Shown here: positions 12,601-24,600 of the stretch, piece by piece
Position numbering within the stretch: position 1 is the first letter of the stretch
Layout of the letters: each line of letters begins with the position of its first letter
From: Acholoe squamosa
Taxonomy: Eukaryota > Annelida > Polychaeta > Phyllodocida > Polynoidae
Assembly (NCBI GenBank): GCA_949317995.1
Contig: OX439042.1
Span: 14,797,174 to 14,861,173, forward strand
Length of the DNA: 64,000 nucleotides
Direction of reading: 5' to 3'
The notes under the pieces: model-generated
Database searches by the model: none
What the model saw: the letters and a program-made list of their open reading frames with translations, nothing else
Told to the model about the DNA's origin: nothing
Program-made: the position numbers and the translations under genes

Positions 12601-15600
12601 AGCTTACTTTAAAGTTCACATGGTGGTCGATTTTTTGTCTATGCTTTAGCACTGATGTGTACAAATGTAATGGTATTCCTGCTGATGGGTGAATCACTAT
12701 GGCAGTCATCCTTACCTCAGTTTTAGCTGCTTCAACAGTAGTCGGCGTCTGTTCGGTTTTGACATCCTGAGTTGCGGCAGGTGTGGTGTCAGTGCTGGAG
12801 GTGGTGGTGGGGAGGACAGCCGGGCCATCGTCCGTCTTCTTTATGATTCCAGAGTCGACAAGTTTACCAAACAGGTCATTGATATCAATCTGCGATGTGA
12901 ATGCTGGTGGTAGTTGGGGCATGCCCTGCTGCATAGGACCTATAATGACAGAAAAATACAATTTAAATAAGTATCACAATTTTCACAAATAATCCTCAGA
13001 ATGTTTTTTGTTCAAAGAATTGACATAAGGTGACCAGAGGTTCTAAGGGAGTGGTGTTGGTAATGGTCAAAATTTGAACTACCCTTTCATTGATATGAAT
13101 TCCTCTTGATTAACTGCAGCACTACATTTCAGAACAGGACAGGGTCGAGTGAAATGCAGTATGGATGTATGGATTCCACTGTATGGAAAACACTGCACTA
13201 TATACTTCGCCAAAAAGAATCTGCATTATCATAGTTTTGTCAAACTACGACAACATACCATAACCCTGGTCCTGTTGTGGCTGCTGCTGTTGTTGCTGTA
13301 GATGTGGTGGGAAGAAGTTGTTGTTAAAGTTGTCCTGTGGGTGTTGCTGCTGCTGCTGCTGCTGCTGCGTGTGGGGTGGATGCTGCATGCGTTGTGGCCC
13401 CATGCCTCCCCGCATGCCTCCTCCCTGTGGTGGGCCATACTGATAGAAGTCATCCCTGCGACCCATACCCCGGGGTCCACGACCACGATTACGGCCCTGG
13501 CGGAAGTTGCGGCCCTGAGAACGTCCAAATGGCTGCTGGGGAGGTCCATGTGGAGCGTATAGAGGCCGGGGTCCATCCTGGCGGTGGGATAGGGGTTGTG
13601 GTGGACGGTCCATGTCCATATCTGAATATACAAGATTTACACATATGAATTAGTTTCAACTCAGATCTATGAATGGATTATTCACACTTTTCATATATTT
13701 TCTCCATATAACCAAGGAGCTTTTTGGTTCAAGCCAAATTGGAAACCCAGGCAAAATAAATGTAAAACATCATCAACATCCCTGGAAAATGGTCATGCGA
13801 GAACTTAGAGAAGAAAACAAAAACATGCATGGTGATTATTTTTAGTGGTATGAAAAATTGTAAAGGAACACTTACTGTGCATGTTGCCAAAGTTATCAGG
13901 GTGGTTGGGAGAGTTGCGGCCTCCTGGTTCATCGTACTGCGGAGAACCTCTGCCCCTCTCCTCCATGAGCTGGGGTATCCCTCGTGGTGGGGGCCCCTGG
14001 GGCCCATCGTGGAACCCTCCTCTAGGCCCTCCACGGTGACGCTGTGGCATACCACGACATATCTCCTGCATGTGCTGTTGTTGGCCCATTCCACGAGGGC
14101 CCATGTGACGTGGCCCCATGTCCTTACCAGTCATGCGCATCCGTGGTCCCTGGTCAAACTGTTGCTGTATCCGTTCATTTCCTGGCTCTTCAAATTCCCG
14201 TTTGGTCATGACAGCGACTGTTGGGTCGATGTAGGCGTCTCCCACTAGTTCCTGTATCTTTGCTGGATCTCTCACCACCTGGCCCAGAATCTTCACCTCT
14301 GGGGGTGGCCCTTCCAGCCGGATCTTCACGAGCGCATTCCCGAGGCGGATCGTCTTCTCTACCCCTCCAAACTTAATTTCATACCACTGTCCATTTATGA
14401 TGACTTCATGACCTGGCCCTCCAAACCCAATAACATGGGCCCTGCTTGATGCAATCCGTGCCTTACGAGGCACGTCCATCTCGATCGTCCATGGTAAGCC
14501 ATTAATCAGCATCACCCTGGCAGCGCCATCAAACCTAATTCCATAGTCGACACCGTCTGTGTTGACACAGGGGTACTTCCCAGTAAAGTTCATCTCATAC
14601 AACTTTCCATCAATGAGAATCTTCCTCTGTGGAGGATGAAACTGTATCTCATGCTTGTCATACCCAATGTCGATCTGCTGCGGTGGTCCCCCAAAGGGGC
14701 ACACTATGGTGTTATCAATGATAACATGGTTGGATATACTGTCTATGTTAATGCTGTGCTCTTTGCCGTTAATGAAAATTGATTCAGGTGGCCCGTCAAT
14801 GTGAACCTCAAACGCCATTTCATCAATCCACACCTTCTTCTCTGGACCTCTGTAGGATATGAAGTAGTTGTGCCCATTAATTGTGACTTTGCGTGGCATG
14901 TCACCAATCTTATAGTAGCAGATGCTGTCTATTTTGATTCCTCGGCTTTGAGTGTCGACACTGATTTGTACCCGTGATTCACCTAGCATGATGTGCCGCG
15001 GTGGGCAGCCAAGAGGTAGCTCAAATGCACGATCATCGATGAAGAGCTTGTGCTCATTGCCATCGTTACTCTGGGTGATCCAGCGTGGGTCGTGGTCTGG
15101 GATGTAGTACAGGTTGGTGTCATAGGGCAGCGTGAAAGGCCCTGACTGCAAGTGCCCCAATGGGTGTGCCACCCTTCGCTCATACCCGGGTCTAGGACCC
15201 CTAGGACGGGGTCCAGGGCCAGCAAGGAAGGGAGGTGGAACTGGAGGCTGCATCAATGGTGGTGGCGGCTGTGGTTGCTGAAGTGGTGGTGGTTGTGGCT
15301 GCTGCAGAGGCTGTGGTGGGCGTGGTGGCTTGTCCCTAAGGTCCTCATCTGGTCTGAACTCTAAAACAGGTGGGCGCGGTGGTGGCGCCATCGGTGGTAG
15401 AGCCTCCCTGTGCTGTGGAGGTAGAGTTCGTTGGTCGACATCCTTACCCTCCCGATTGAAGCCCTCCAGTGGGTGACTGTCATCATATCGAGGCGAGTTC
15501 CCATCAGGTGGGCGTTCAGTGCCAAGTTGGAATGGGTCGTCTCGGGGTGGACGTGCCTTGTTGTTATTATCACTACCAGCCAGGGAGGTCTGGGGTTGGT

Positions 15601-18600
15601 TTTGACCCTGCAGCTGTAACTTAAGCTGCTGCAGTTTCTGCAGCTCACCAAGCTGCTTCAGGATAGCCTGGTGCTGTTCGTGGCTCAGTCGTCCTGAACG
15701 TAGCTGACCATCTGCCTCTGACAGCACGCTGTCCAGCTGCTCTAACATTAACGGTGCTGGGATGTTGATGTTCATCTGGTCAGGGCTGATGGACATGAGT
15801 GGTGGTGGTGGTAGGTTAGGGGACTGTGCTGACATGCGGCGTAAAGGCGGAGAGCGCATGTCCACATCTTGTAGCTGGCCGCCTGGTGATGGCATGTCGA
15901 CAGTAAGGCGGGGCTGCTGGAAGGGGAACTCCTGCGGGCGCTCTGCCTTGAACTGTGCCCATCGTCCTGAGCTGGGGGTGCTTGGAGTACCTGGGGTGGG
16001 CGGCGTGGTTGGCACTTTGGGGAAGCTCTTCGTTGGCATGCACCGGTAGTCCTGGTCCTGATTACCAAACAGCTCTCTGAAACAGAAACACAGTGAATTT
16101 AGCCTACTGCTTCATTTCTACAGGTTCCTCTGATCAGGCATGGGATTGAGTTTTGAAGAAATATCCAAGATGGTATCTTATCTCTGGGTTTGTATTTGAG
16201 ATGGATTTCATAGGATATTAGCCTGCAAAAAAAAGACCTACCCCCCTTTATTAATCATTTTCTCATTGGACCTGTACAAATCACATTGATGACCGTTTTA
16301 ACCATCAAATATCCGAGATTTCGGATATATCCTGAAGAATCCCATGCCTGTCTGATACAATACTCCAAATACATAGGAAAGGAGGTTTAATTTAATAAAC
16401 GTATATAATTCTTCAAAGTAAAAGTAAAAACATATCTGATAATTTCTCATACACGAGATATGATAAGGTTCTAAATGATTGCAAGGACATTTGCAAGGAG
16501 ACTTTTTTTCATTTATCTTAAACCACTGACTGAAGAATAAAAGTTGATTACCTAAAATCATCCGGTAAAGCTTCCTCTGGTTTACTTTTCTTGGCTGGAG
16601 GCTCGTTTAGATCACTTCCAGATTCAACTGGCTGAGGCTGCCTAGTTTCCTCATGTTCCACAACGACTACACCTGCATCTGGGGACCGCTGCCGCTTATC
16701 TACATCACGGCTGGGTGGTGGGGGCTCTACACGGGGGCGGCTAGCCCCATCCTTACGCTCCAGACTAGAACCACGGGGAGACCGTCTCGGGGAACGGGAT
16801 CGTGACCTTGTTTTCTTGTCTTTCTCTGGTGACAGAGAGCGACTTGACTGTCTGTGTGATCTACTACGGCTGCTGCTACTACTAGAGGACGTTGGGCTGT
16901 GTTTGTTACTTCTCCCACCACTGTACCGGTCTGCAGAGCTCCCAGCCTTCCTGCTATCCTCATTTTCTCTCCTATCTGCCTGACGTGCCTTCAGTGGAGA
17001 CAGCTTTTTGCGACTGCTGCTGCTTGAACCTGAGCTCTTCCCATGACTAGATTTATCACGTGCGGACCTTGGATCTTTGGAGTGGTCATCTTTGTCGCGT
17101 AAACTTCCCCGCAATCCAGAAGAGCGTGAAGATGAGGATGCACGGGGTTTGCTGGCACTCTCTGAAGGCGTGGCTGCGACATCGTGTGGCACTGGGCTGC
17201 CTGTGGGAGTACTACGCAGCACCTTGGAGGCTGACACAGTTGTCCTTTTAGCTTGTGGGGCTGCAGCAGATGATGTGGCTATTTCTTTGGTCGGTGAATT
17301 GGATGCACCACCTCCACGAGAAAGACGAGGGTCCCGGGCACCAGAGCGGGGATCCCGTACAATGCCCTGAACAGCAATGGTTGGTATTGTAACTGGGGAC
17401 CCACTGCTAGAGCGGTCTGAAGAATCCAACTTTGGGGGAATTACCGTCTGGAGAATAACCAAACATCGCAGGTTAGGACAAATTGAGACAACAGCAGTAC
17501 AAATACTGTATGCTAGATCGTCATTCCCTTAAATTGCCACATGACTACAAGTTTACTAGAGCTCTTTACTATAAAGTTTTGAGAAAGGATCGGCCATAAA
17601 GATGAGTGCACTGTAAACATCATTTACACACATTATACAAATACTGTTTTATCAAGGTTAGACCTACTTTTTATTGTATGTTACAGAATGACCGTTTTGT
17701 GTAAGTATGGGAGATTAGGATAACAACGCTCAACATTTAACACAACTAACCTTGGGCACAGCAGGGGCAGGTTGCCCAGGTAACTGAGGAGGCTTAAATG
17801 TCAAAAAGAAAAACTCACAATGTACAACAGCAACACACAAATAGTGTAACAGAATAAATCAACAACTGGAAGCACATTTAAACACAGTGCGTAAATCAGG
17901 AATGTACAATTAGAGCATAAGTTCTCAGGCCCCAGAGAAAAAAGCAGAAATTCCACAAAGTTTTATACGTTTATAAAGGCGCCCTTGGAACGAAGGAGTG
18001 AGTGAGTAATAGAAGTTTAACGCCATTTCGACAGCTAAGGTAATATTCATGGCGCGAACTTTATTACAGTTTCACAGAGGTATGTGTTGGTGCCCGCACA
18101 TATGTGCACCACACACATCCGAGAGGATAGGAAAGAGTAGAAATAGACCCTTCTTAGTGGGCTAGGGAAGCCCATTGGAACGAAGGCCATGAGACAAGGC
18201 CTTGTCAGAATTTTGAACAAATAATCAGCTAAGCTTTTGTGCTGAGATTTGCACACTCAAAGCGCTTCAGAGGGGGTGCTTAGAGCATGAGGAGTGATTG
18301 CAGACTTGGGAGCCACTTGTCCAACTCCATAGGGCCTGAGTGAGTGAGTGAGTAATAGATGTTTAACGCCATTTCGACAGCTAAGGTCATATTCATGGCG
18401 AGAACATTACACAATTTCACAGGGGAATGTGTCAGTGCCCGCGCATATGTGCACCACACACATCCGAGGGGATAGGAAAGAGGAGAAATAGACCCTTTTA
18501 AGTGGGCTAGGGAAGCCCGCCATAGGGCCTGAGACCAAGTACCCTTGACAGAAGTGCCACTTTTGATGAATAGCTAGCAAGTAAAATTCCGAAAGTTTTT

Positions 18601-21600
18601 TTACGGGAGTATTAGAAGGATATCGAGAAGAAATTTTGAAAGGGTAGCAGTGGCAGATCTGTCATATTGGTAATCACACCACAGCAAAAACTAACTGCAA
18701 TCATTGCGTTACACTTATCCACACTAAGACTCTACCGCCTACAAGTAACATTATGTGGCGTGGTGTGGTGATATACCTGTGACTCTATCTGCTTGGCTTG
18801 ACTTACGAGTCGTGCTTTAGCCTCGGCTAGCTCCAGTTCGAGTCGCTCCTGCTGCAGTTTGAGCAGCTCTTGCTGCTTGGCGAGCAGCTGCTGCCGCATC
18901 AGTGCCTCTTGTTCTTCCTGCTCCTTCTTGGCTTTCTCCTCCTCTTCCTGCTGCTGGGTTGGATATTAAATGGTCATTTAGTTAACTTTGTCCAACAAAC
19001 TTTTTTTTTTCATTTCAAATTAGGATTTAAGGTCACTCTAAAGTACAGGGATGCCACTCACTATTCCCCAAAAATAAAATTCGGAAATCCTCCTAATATT
19101 CTCAATTTACAATAGGAAATACCTACAGGAATGAAAATAAAAAAATTAGGAATTACTAAAAAGTTAGGAAAAGTGGCATCTCTAAGTATACAGAAAACGC
19201 CCATGTGTCTTATTAGACCATTCTAGAGGGCTATTGTGGATTAAAAGCTTGGTGCAGCACGTAGATTTCTAAAGAGCACTTTTAGGCCCAAACTGTGGCT
19301 TATGGTAAAGCCAACAACACATAGAACAGCTTATATACAGGGTATTACGGTATTTCTGAGTGAAAATAAGTCACCTCAAATAATGGGCATTTAGGATAGT
19401 TTTTGAGCAGAAAACTTAAGTATATAGAAAACTTTAGGCCAAAATCCATGCACACCTCGTTGGCAGAGGCGATAACTTGGTAATGCGGGCTTCCTTTGTT
19501 TTTGTTTTTTTTTTTTGGGGGGGGGGGGGGAGGGGGGTGGTCTTGAGATATGAAATTGATACAATTCATTGGTGATCTATGATAATAATTTTGCCCTTGA
19601 AATTTGTAAGACAAACATCTCAAGATAAAGATACTTTGTACTGTACAGGGACTCCTGAATAATTTTGACGTTCACTTGACCTAAATGGATTACCGTCATC
19701 TCCCGCGTATAAGACGCGTCCTCTACGCCAAACAAAATGCTGGGGGGGGGGGGGGGTCTTATAGCTTTCTCTCAAGTTGGGTGCGTGTCTTATACGAGGG
19801 GTAATTTTACTATAGAAATGTACTGGATTTACAAAATTGAGCCTTAAAATGTGCATCTTATACGCGAAAATGCATGTGCTAAGTTTGGGGTGTCTTATAC
19901 GCGCAGCGCGTCTTCTACGTGGGAGATTACGGTACATTATTTGGTCATTACCAACATAGATTTGACCTTCAGATTATGTAAATTATTTTCACTTACTGGT
20001 TGTTTTTCTTTGTCATCTCAAACTACTTAAAGAGATTGGTGATCAAAGAAACAAACACGGAAACTTCAAAACTTTATTGATTTGACAGGAGACAGACATA
20101 CACCAATGTATTTTCAACCTGACATGAATATTTCCAAAGTTTTATTCAAATTTCCTTTATATTCTTTACCATCATTAGACATGTTTTAAAGACCTCCCAA
20201 GAAACTTAATTACAGATATCTATACAGGAATAACCCCCATACTTCATATATACTGCGTTAATGGGCTTGTGTCGATACTCCATGACGAGACGCTGATGGT
20301 TTGTCGCTGTCTGACCTGACTACCGAACTCTCTCTCGCTATAATTATACCACAGGTCAGGTTAGAGCTCTCATCAGCCACACACATTGATACAGCAGTGA
20401 TCTCCACACCAGATTGGCCCCAAGGAACAGTGTCAATAGGCATCTCAACCTAGCTAGTGATGCAGGACAAGTATGCCAATAACCAGTGTGCATATAAGCT
20501 GGCACCAACCCTTTCAGGATTATAAATGAGGCTTTCTCGCAATGAATAGCATACTGGCTGCATTTCATTTGCACAACCTTCAAAAAGCGATCTTTTAAAG
20601 CGCTCCTAGCTCTGTTGAGCCAGACGACATGATGTAAGGTTACGGCAGCATCAGCTGACTCGCAGACAGGATCTCGTAATGGAGTACAGACATTCAAAAC
20701 AGCACACACGCAGAGAGTGAAACGCTTCGGAGAAAATATCCGTCTGGTTGAAAACAGCATGATGTGTTGTCCAGTCCCCTTAGACAATTACCTTAATTAG
20801 AAACTTGGGATTCACATGAATGTTGGCAGGTTCTTCCGGGGGCTGTGAAGTAATGGGCCACGCAGGGTCTATCAGCTGAATCCGGATGTCAAGGGCATAC
20901 AAGCGTTTATTGGGGATGATTTCAGCCCACGTCTGACGTAGCTTCCACATTGCTTGTCTGGTCTTCTCATCAACCTACAGGGCGGGAAAATGGCATGTGC
21001 TTGTCTATAACGGGAATACAAGTTCCGCTCTGATGACCTCCCATCATAAATTTCACAGACAAGGGAAAGTCCTTTATTCATGGTCATCTTCACATCTTCA
21101 TCTATTTATGGCACAAAAACAATGTGGTTCATACAACAGTGATGAAACTCTTCAAAAGTCGATTCCGCAAATCTTTTAAGAAAATCAGCAGGATTTCCCC
21201 TTAAATGAACAGTCCTCAGAGGCTGAACCTCTCCAAGATTCAATCAAGAAATCTGGGAACCTCAACTTCAGTCTCGTTTATTCTGGTAAAAACCACATAA
21301 AGACTATGTGCAAGACATGCCCTCATGGTCCTTGAGCTACCCCGTCCTCTTCAGAACACTAGTTCTACAACATGACCACAAGTTATGTGAATAAATATCC
21401 ACACCTGATGCTCAGTTCAGACACATCCTTGGTAGTGCCTTGTATGAGAGGTACCGAGGGTGATAGACTTTGAATTTCTTATACATGGAGTATACCATGA
21501 ATTTGCACATAAGCCGCAGTCGCATGAAGCCAAATCTCCAACTTTGGGAGCTGCCATATGCTGCACATGGACTTGAAATAGCTGATTCAGTATAGATTTT

Positions 21601-24600
21601 AGTGTCTTATCTCCTATTGCTTATATGCGGTTTTACAGTTCCACTGTAGATTCTCTCGTATAAGCAATCCAAATAAAAGTGTGGCTTATAGGATAGGCCC
21701 AACGGCATGGTGCGACTTACAGGAGGGTATTTAGCACCATAGAACAGTACTAAGGGAGTGATCATTTTTTAACAACAGGGGGGTCTGGTGGGTTTGTGCG
21801 CGGACACGCGAAAAAAAATTCTGCCCCCCCCCTCTTGATGGGGTAATTTTTTTTTAACCCCCTGAAAATTGCGCGCAAACATGCCTTTTACCCTATAGTA
21901 ACGAGCCGGGTTTTCCACTGAAAACAGGTGAAATTATTTTGACCCCACCCCCATCAGAGGGGTTGAAAAAATTCGGACCCCCCCCCCGGTCAAGTGGTTG
22001 AAAAAATTCTGACCACCCCCTCAAAACCACCCACCCCTGTTGTTAAAAAATGATAACTCCCTAAATTGCCCATTTTTAAGCCCCAGATGTGGTGTATAGG
22101 CTCCTCTCAAACTCAGGGTGCGGCTTATATGAGGGAATTTACGGTTCTGGAAACCAAGCCCCAAGTGCACCTTATATCATCTTCTCCAGCTTAGGTGGAC
22201 CTTATATGTGAGATGTAAGTTTATACATGAGGTGCACCTAAAATTCTCAAAAAGGAGTTGCTGGCTCAAGAACCACTATCTGCAGAGAGTGTGACTGAAC
22301 CAATCTTTTGATATACATATAACATCAAGTATTTCTGCAGAATCATGGATAAACCACTAAGGGAGTGATCATTGTTTAAAGGGGGAAGGAAAAAAATTTC
22401 AGCCCCATGTGGAAGGGCAAATGTTTTCATGCCCTCTGCGGGGGATGGAAGCGAATCGTTTTACAAAGGCCGTGAAGAAAGGAAGTATTTGCAAACAATT
22501 TTTGGCCCCTTTCGGGAAGGGAGGCATTTTTTTTCTTCACACATCCAGTCTGTGTGGAAACCTAACAACCCCCCCACCCCCGTTGTTAGGCAATGATCAC
22601 TCCCTGTGATATTTGAGAAACGGTACATAAATCTGTCAGCTTTACACAAGAAAACATTAAAAACATGAGATCTCAAAGGAGGGGATACTTATTATTAATG
22701 CTCAATTAATCATAAATCACCTTATTTCTTTGATCAGCCGACTTTGAATCGGCTTATTACAGAATTTTTGGGAAGCCATTTTTTCATCTGACGATGTACG
22801 GCTTTTGAATCATAAAGGCACTGACGGCGGGAAGATGAATGTCAACACATGCAAAGAACACTTGCAGACATGACTGCAACCATTTAATCTTGAGATGATC
22901 CTTTATTTCTATCACTATTTTTGCAACTTATTTGTGATATGACAATGTCAGATTCAGCGTGGGTGCGGGGACAGTATTCCCTCCTCTTGGATCTCAACAG
23001 AATAGAGACAAAAATACATACTCCCCTAGAATCACTTCACCAAATGTACTTTATTTTATCGGTTTTGAAATGAAGAGACAACCAGACAGCAATTTTAAGT
23101 GAGAGCAGTTCAAATGGTAAGCAGTTACCAGTATGGGGGCCATGGAACAAGAGACAGAGAAAGTGGGGAAAAAACCAGGTTTGCATCAGGCCGACCCTAT
23201 AGTTATATACAGCCTTACTGATATCCTAACTTCAATCTACACCTGTAGCATGATACAGGTACAAATGTATACGCCAGTTTCAATAGTCACAATCACAAGG
23301 TGGATCCCCTGTAGGATAGCCAACTAGGAGAGCATAGCAGTCAACCAGCCCCAGAAATCTATGTAATCCCTATGGAGAAGAAGACACCTCTCAGAGATGA
23401 GCTTTAATCTGGTGGAAGAAACTTCTCACCTTAAAAATTACAGGTACATAGAGAGAAAATGTTCACCTTCCTATCCCTGCAATATTAGGGAATTATCTTT
23501 AGCCAAAATTGTTTTAGACTTAGATAAATATGAGTGACCTTACAATTTTGAGAGCTAAGAAAAGGGGGCAGAAGGGGGTGGTGTTGGTGGTCATAACACA
23601 CCAAAAGACAGGTCCCATGGTTATCACAGGCCTGGGTTGGGGGTACTGTCTCTGATGTTCATTATCTCTCCTCCAGTGTCCACCACAGTAATGAGGGTGG
23701 CAACCCTGGTCTCACCACCCCCTTTTCTTTGACAATCACCCCTCCAGTAGTGCCCCTGTAGCAGGACCAAAATGATCAGGTCAACACTAGCACCACCTAG
23801 TGTATTATGGTTGATGAAACCAGTGTATAGGTAGGTGGTACCCTCCCCCTCCCACCCACACCTGCCACTGCTACCCTGATAGCCCCTGTGAGCATCTACT
23901 AAGCCACTGACCCTTCTCCTGCCCAACCAGGACTATTGAGGCATGACTGAGTAGCCCCCCACCCACCCAGGACTGCTGAGGCATGACTGAGTAGCCTCCC
24001 ACCACCCAGGACTGATGAGGCAGGACTACTGAGTACCCCCCACCCACCCACCTAGGACTGCTGAGGCATGACTGAGTAGCCTCCCACCACCCAGGACTGA
24101 TGAGGCAGGACTACTGAGTACCCCCCACCCACCCAGGACTGCTGAGGCATGACTGAGTAGCCTCCCACCACCCAGGACTGATGAGGCAGGACTACTGAGT
24201 ACCCCCCCACCCACCCAGGACTGCTGAGGAGTAGCTGAGTGCCCCCCACCTCCTACACCTAGTCCTGTGCAGCACCTACAACCACCAACCCACACTCCAC
24301 CTGCCAACCACTCCCACTGGTGAATGTCTGATGGTGTCATCACCTACTCACCCTCCCCCTGCCTTTACACCAACTGGCTATATTTTCATGGTGAAGAGTA
24401 GGTAATTACAGTTGTCTAGACCAATCAAACATCAGCCATAGCTCTCCCTCGTCTCCAAGGCCAAACCAATCAGCCATGATTCCTCACTTGTTCATATTCA
24501 TATACCTATCACTTCTACAGTAAATCCTCGCATATAGGATGCACCCTGACTTGAGCTAACTTCTATCGGACACACATCATGTAATTCTCGTGTATAAGAC

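Noticed and set aside
13302-13648. Plus-strand frames over PCF11 exon 8
   Set aside because: Antisense readings of the CAG/Gly-Arg-rich coding exon.
20356-20787. 143-aa minus-strand frame next to PCF11 exon 3
   Set aside because: No recognisable domain, lies in the intron and is not in a splice-compatible arrangement with the neighbouring exons.
23929-24250. Regular repeats that could suggest a CRISPR array
   Set aside because: The repeated unit and its spacers are both conserved and related, there are no unique spacers, and the context is an animal intron. It is a minisatellite.
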